Source of the DNA: Candidatus Caenarcanales bacterium
GTDB lineage: Bacteria > Cyanobacteriota > Vampirovibrionia > LMEP-6097
Reading direction: 5' to 3'
DNA length: 6,448 bases
Assembly: GCA_022447685.1 (NCBI GenBank)
Contig: JAKVAO010000106.1
Span: 1 to 6,448, forward strand
Made by a program: the position numbers and the translations under genes. The notes beneath the pieces are model-generated. The model was not told the origin of the DNA, did not search any database, and saw only the letters and a list, made by a program, of their open reading frames with translations. Shown here in pieces: positions 5,956 to 6,448 of this stretch (its first letter is position 1; each line of letters opens with the position of its first letter).

Positions 5956-6188
5956 TTGAGTATTTACTGATTCTTTGAGTCTATCTACGACAAAATAAAG
6001 ACACTAAAGTGCCCTAATAGTATTTTACCCGTATTTTTCAATATCGCACTTTGATTAGTAATACTAAACAAAGAAGAGAAAACTCTCACCAATATCAAGT
6101 GAAAATAAAATAATTATAAATTTGGTTATATACGCCAGTTCAACGAGTGTTATCTTGTTACAATCCCAGTAATACGTACAGGTATCAC
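5956..6188. other. Divergent intergenic region
   Basis: This 233-base AT-rich stretch separates the starts of the 355-aa gene (minus) and the lipoprotein gene (plus), so it should hold both promoters. A plausible one for the lipoprotein is at 6156-6164. For the 355-aa gene I find only partial hexamers, for example TAAAAT near 6022-6027 on the minus strand, with no matching -35. Small symmetries such as CACTAAAGTG (6002-6011) are too short to interpret. I see no RNA gene or extra coding region. Confidence 0.5.
6156..6164 (+). promoter_or_regulatory. Extended -10 promoter for the small lipoprotein gene
   Basis: TGTTACAAT is a TGn extended -10 followed by TACAAT (five of six consensus positions), which can work with a weak -35. 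Expected transcription start is near A6171, giving a leader of about 18 bases before ATG 6189. It would also exclude the upstream in-frame GTG at 6147 as a start. Confidence 0.4.
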
Positions 6189-6404
6189 ATGTTAAGTCAA
6201 TTAATAAAGAGCCACTTAATACAGAAGTTTGGAATTACAGTAAGCTCAGCAATGCTTCTTTCATCGTGTGCAAATCAACTTATAAATTCCAAAGACCCTA
6301 ATAATCTTCTTAAACTCCATTCAAAACAAGAACAACTTGTAACTTGCCCTGAAAGTCAGAATAAAAATTTTGGGCTCTTCTCCAAAATAAGTGGAATGAG
6401 TTAA
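6189..6404 (+). CDS. Tiny predicted lipoprotein (71 aa precursor)
   Basis: From the ATG at 6189 the protein has a basic n-region (SQLIKSHLIQK), a short hydrophobic stretch (FGITVSSAML) and the lipobox LSSC with C27 as the lipidation site, so signal peptidase II processing and membrane anchoring are expected. The mature part is only about 45 residues, polar, with one further cysteine (VTCPES) and no known domain. An in-frame GTG at 6147 would add 14 residues before the signal, which is atypical and lies upstream of the likely promoter. AGG at 6180-6182 is a short Shine-Dalgarno 6 bases from the ATG. No terminator is seen after the TAA-type end region, and the downstream neighbour lies outside the window. 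The gene is plausible but short. Confidence 0.55.
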   Translation: MLSQLIKSHLIQKFGITVSSAMLLSSCANQLINSKDPNNLLKLHSKQEQLVTCPESQNKNFGLFSKISGMS

Positions 6405-6448
6405 TCTAGATTTACTTGTTGGTGCAATTTCTTTCAAAAAATATAACC

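Noticed and set aside
6147..6188. GTG at 6147 as start of the lipoprotein gene
   Set aside because: It would put 14 polar residues before the signal peptide and lies upstream of the likely transcription start near 6171.

Overview
The window is AT-rich, tightly packed bacterial DNA with eight protein-coding genes and no RNA gene, insertion sequence or CRISPR array that I can see. Two genes are recognisable by family with confidence: ispD of the MEP isoprenoid pathway, and a Xer-type tyrosine recombinase. A third is a class I SAM-dependent methyltransferase whose N-terminal half resembles, from memory, an uncharacterised family common in cyanobacteria. The bacterial MEP pathway, low GC, lack of photosynthesis genes and lineage-specific secreted and helical proteins would fit a non-photosynthetic relative of cyanobacteria such as Melainabacteria/Vampirovibrionia. 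That assignment is an inference of modest confidence.

Layout. At 35-277 (minus) is a small hydrophilic protein with a good Shine-Dalgarno site. A divergent intergenic region (278-552) carries a TATAAT box and two inverted repeats and leads into a 408-residue acidic, then helical and hydrophobic, protein of unknown function (553-1779). Next comes a two-gene unit: a small secreted cysteine-containing protein (1866-2135) and, nine bases later, the methyltransferase (2145-3344, TTG start), which ends in a membrane segment. The Xer-like gene (3325-4116, minus) runs into it tail to tail and overlaps it by 20 bases. ispD (4158-4898) diverges from the Xer gene across 41 bases and overlaps by 11 bases the end of an unrecognised 355-residue gene (4888-5955, minus). 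A second divergent region (5956-6188) precedes a tiny predicted lipoprotein (6189-6404).

The most notable points are these. The Xer-like protein has lost four of the six catalytic residues of its family, and its stop codon sits where the nucleophilic tyrosine should be. The remains of the recombinase tail are still readable beyond that stop, and exactly this stretch, read on the other strand, encodes the C-terminal membrane segment of the methyltransferase. Two genes (the small secreted protein and the Xer-like gene) have a -10 hexamer exactly six bases before the ATG and no Shine-Dalgarno, which predicts leaderless transcripts. Apart from ispD the genes do not form an obvious pathway, and I do not see a complete new defence or mobile system.
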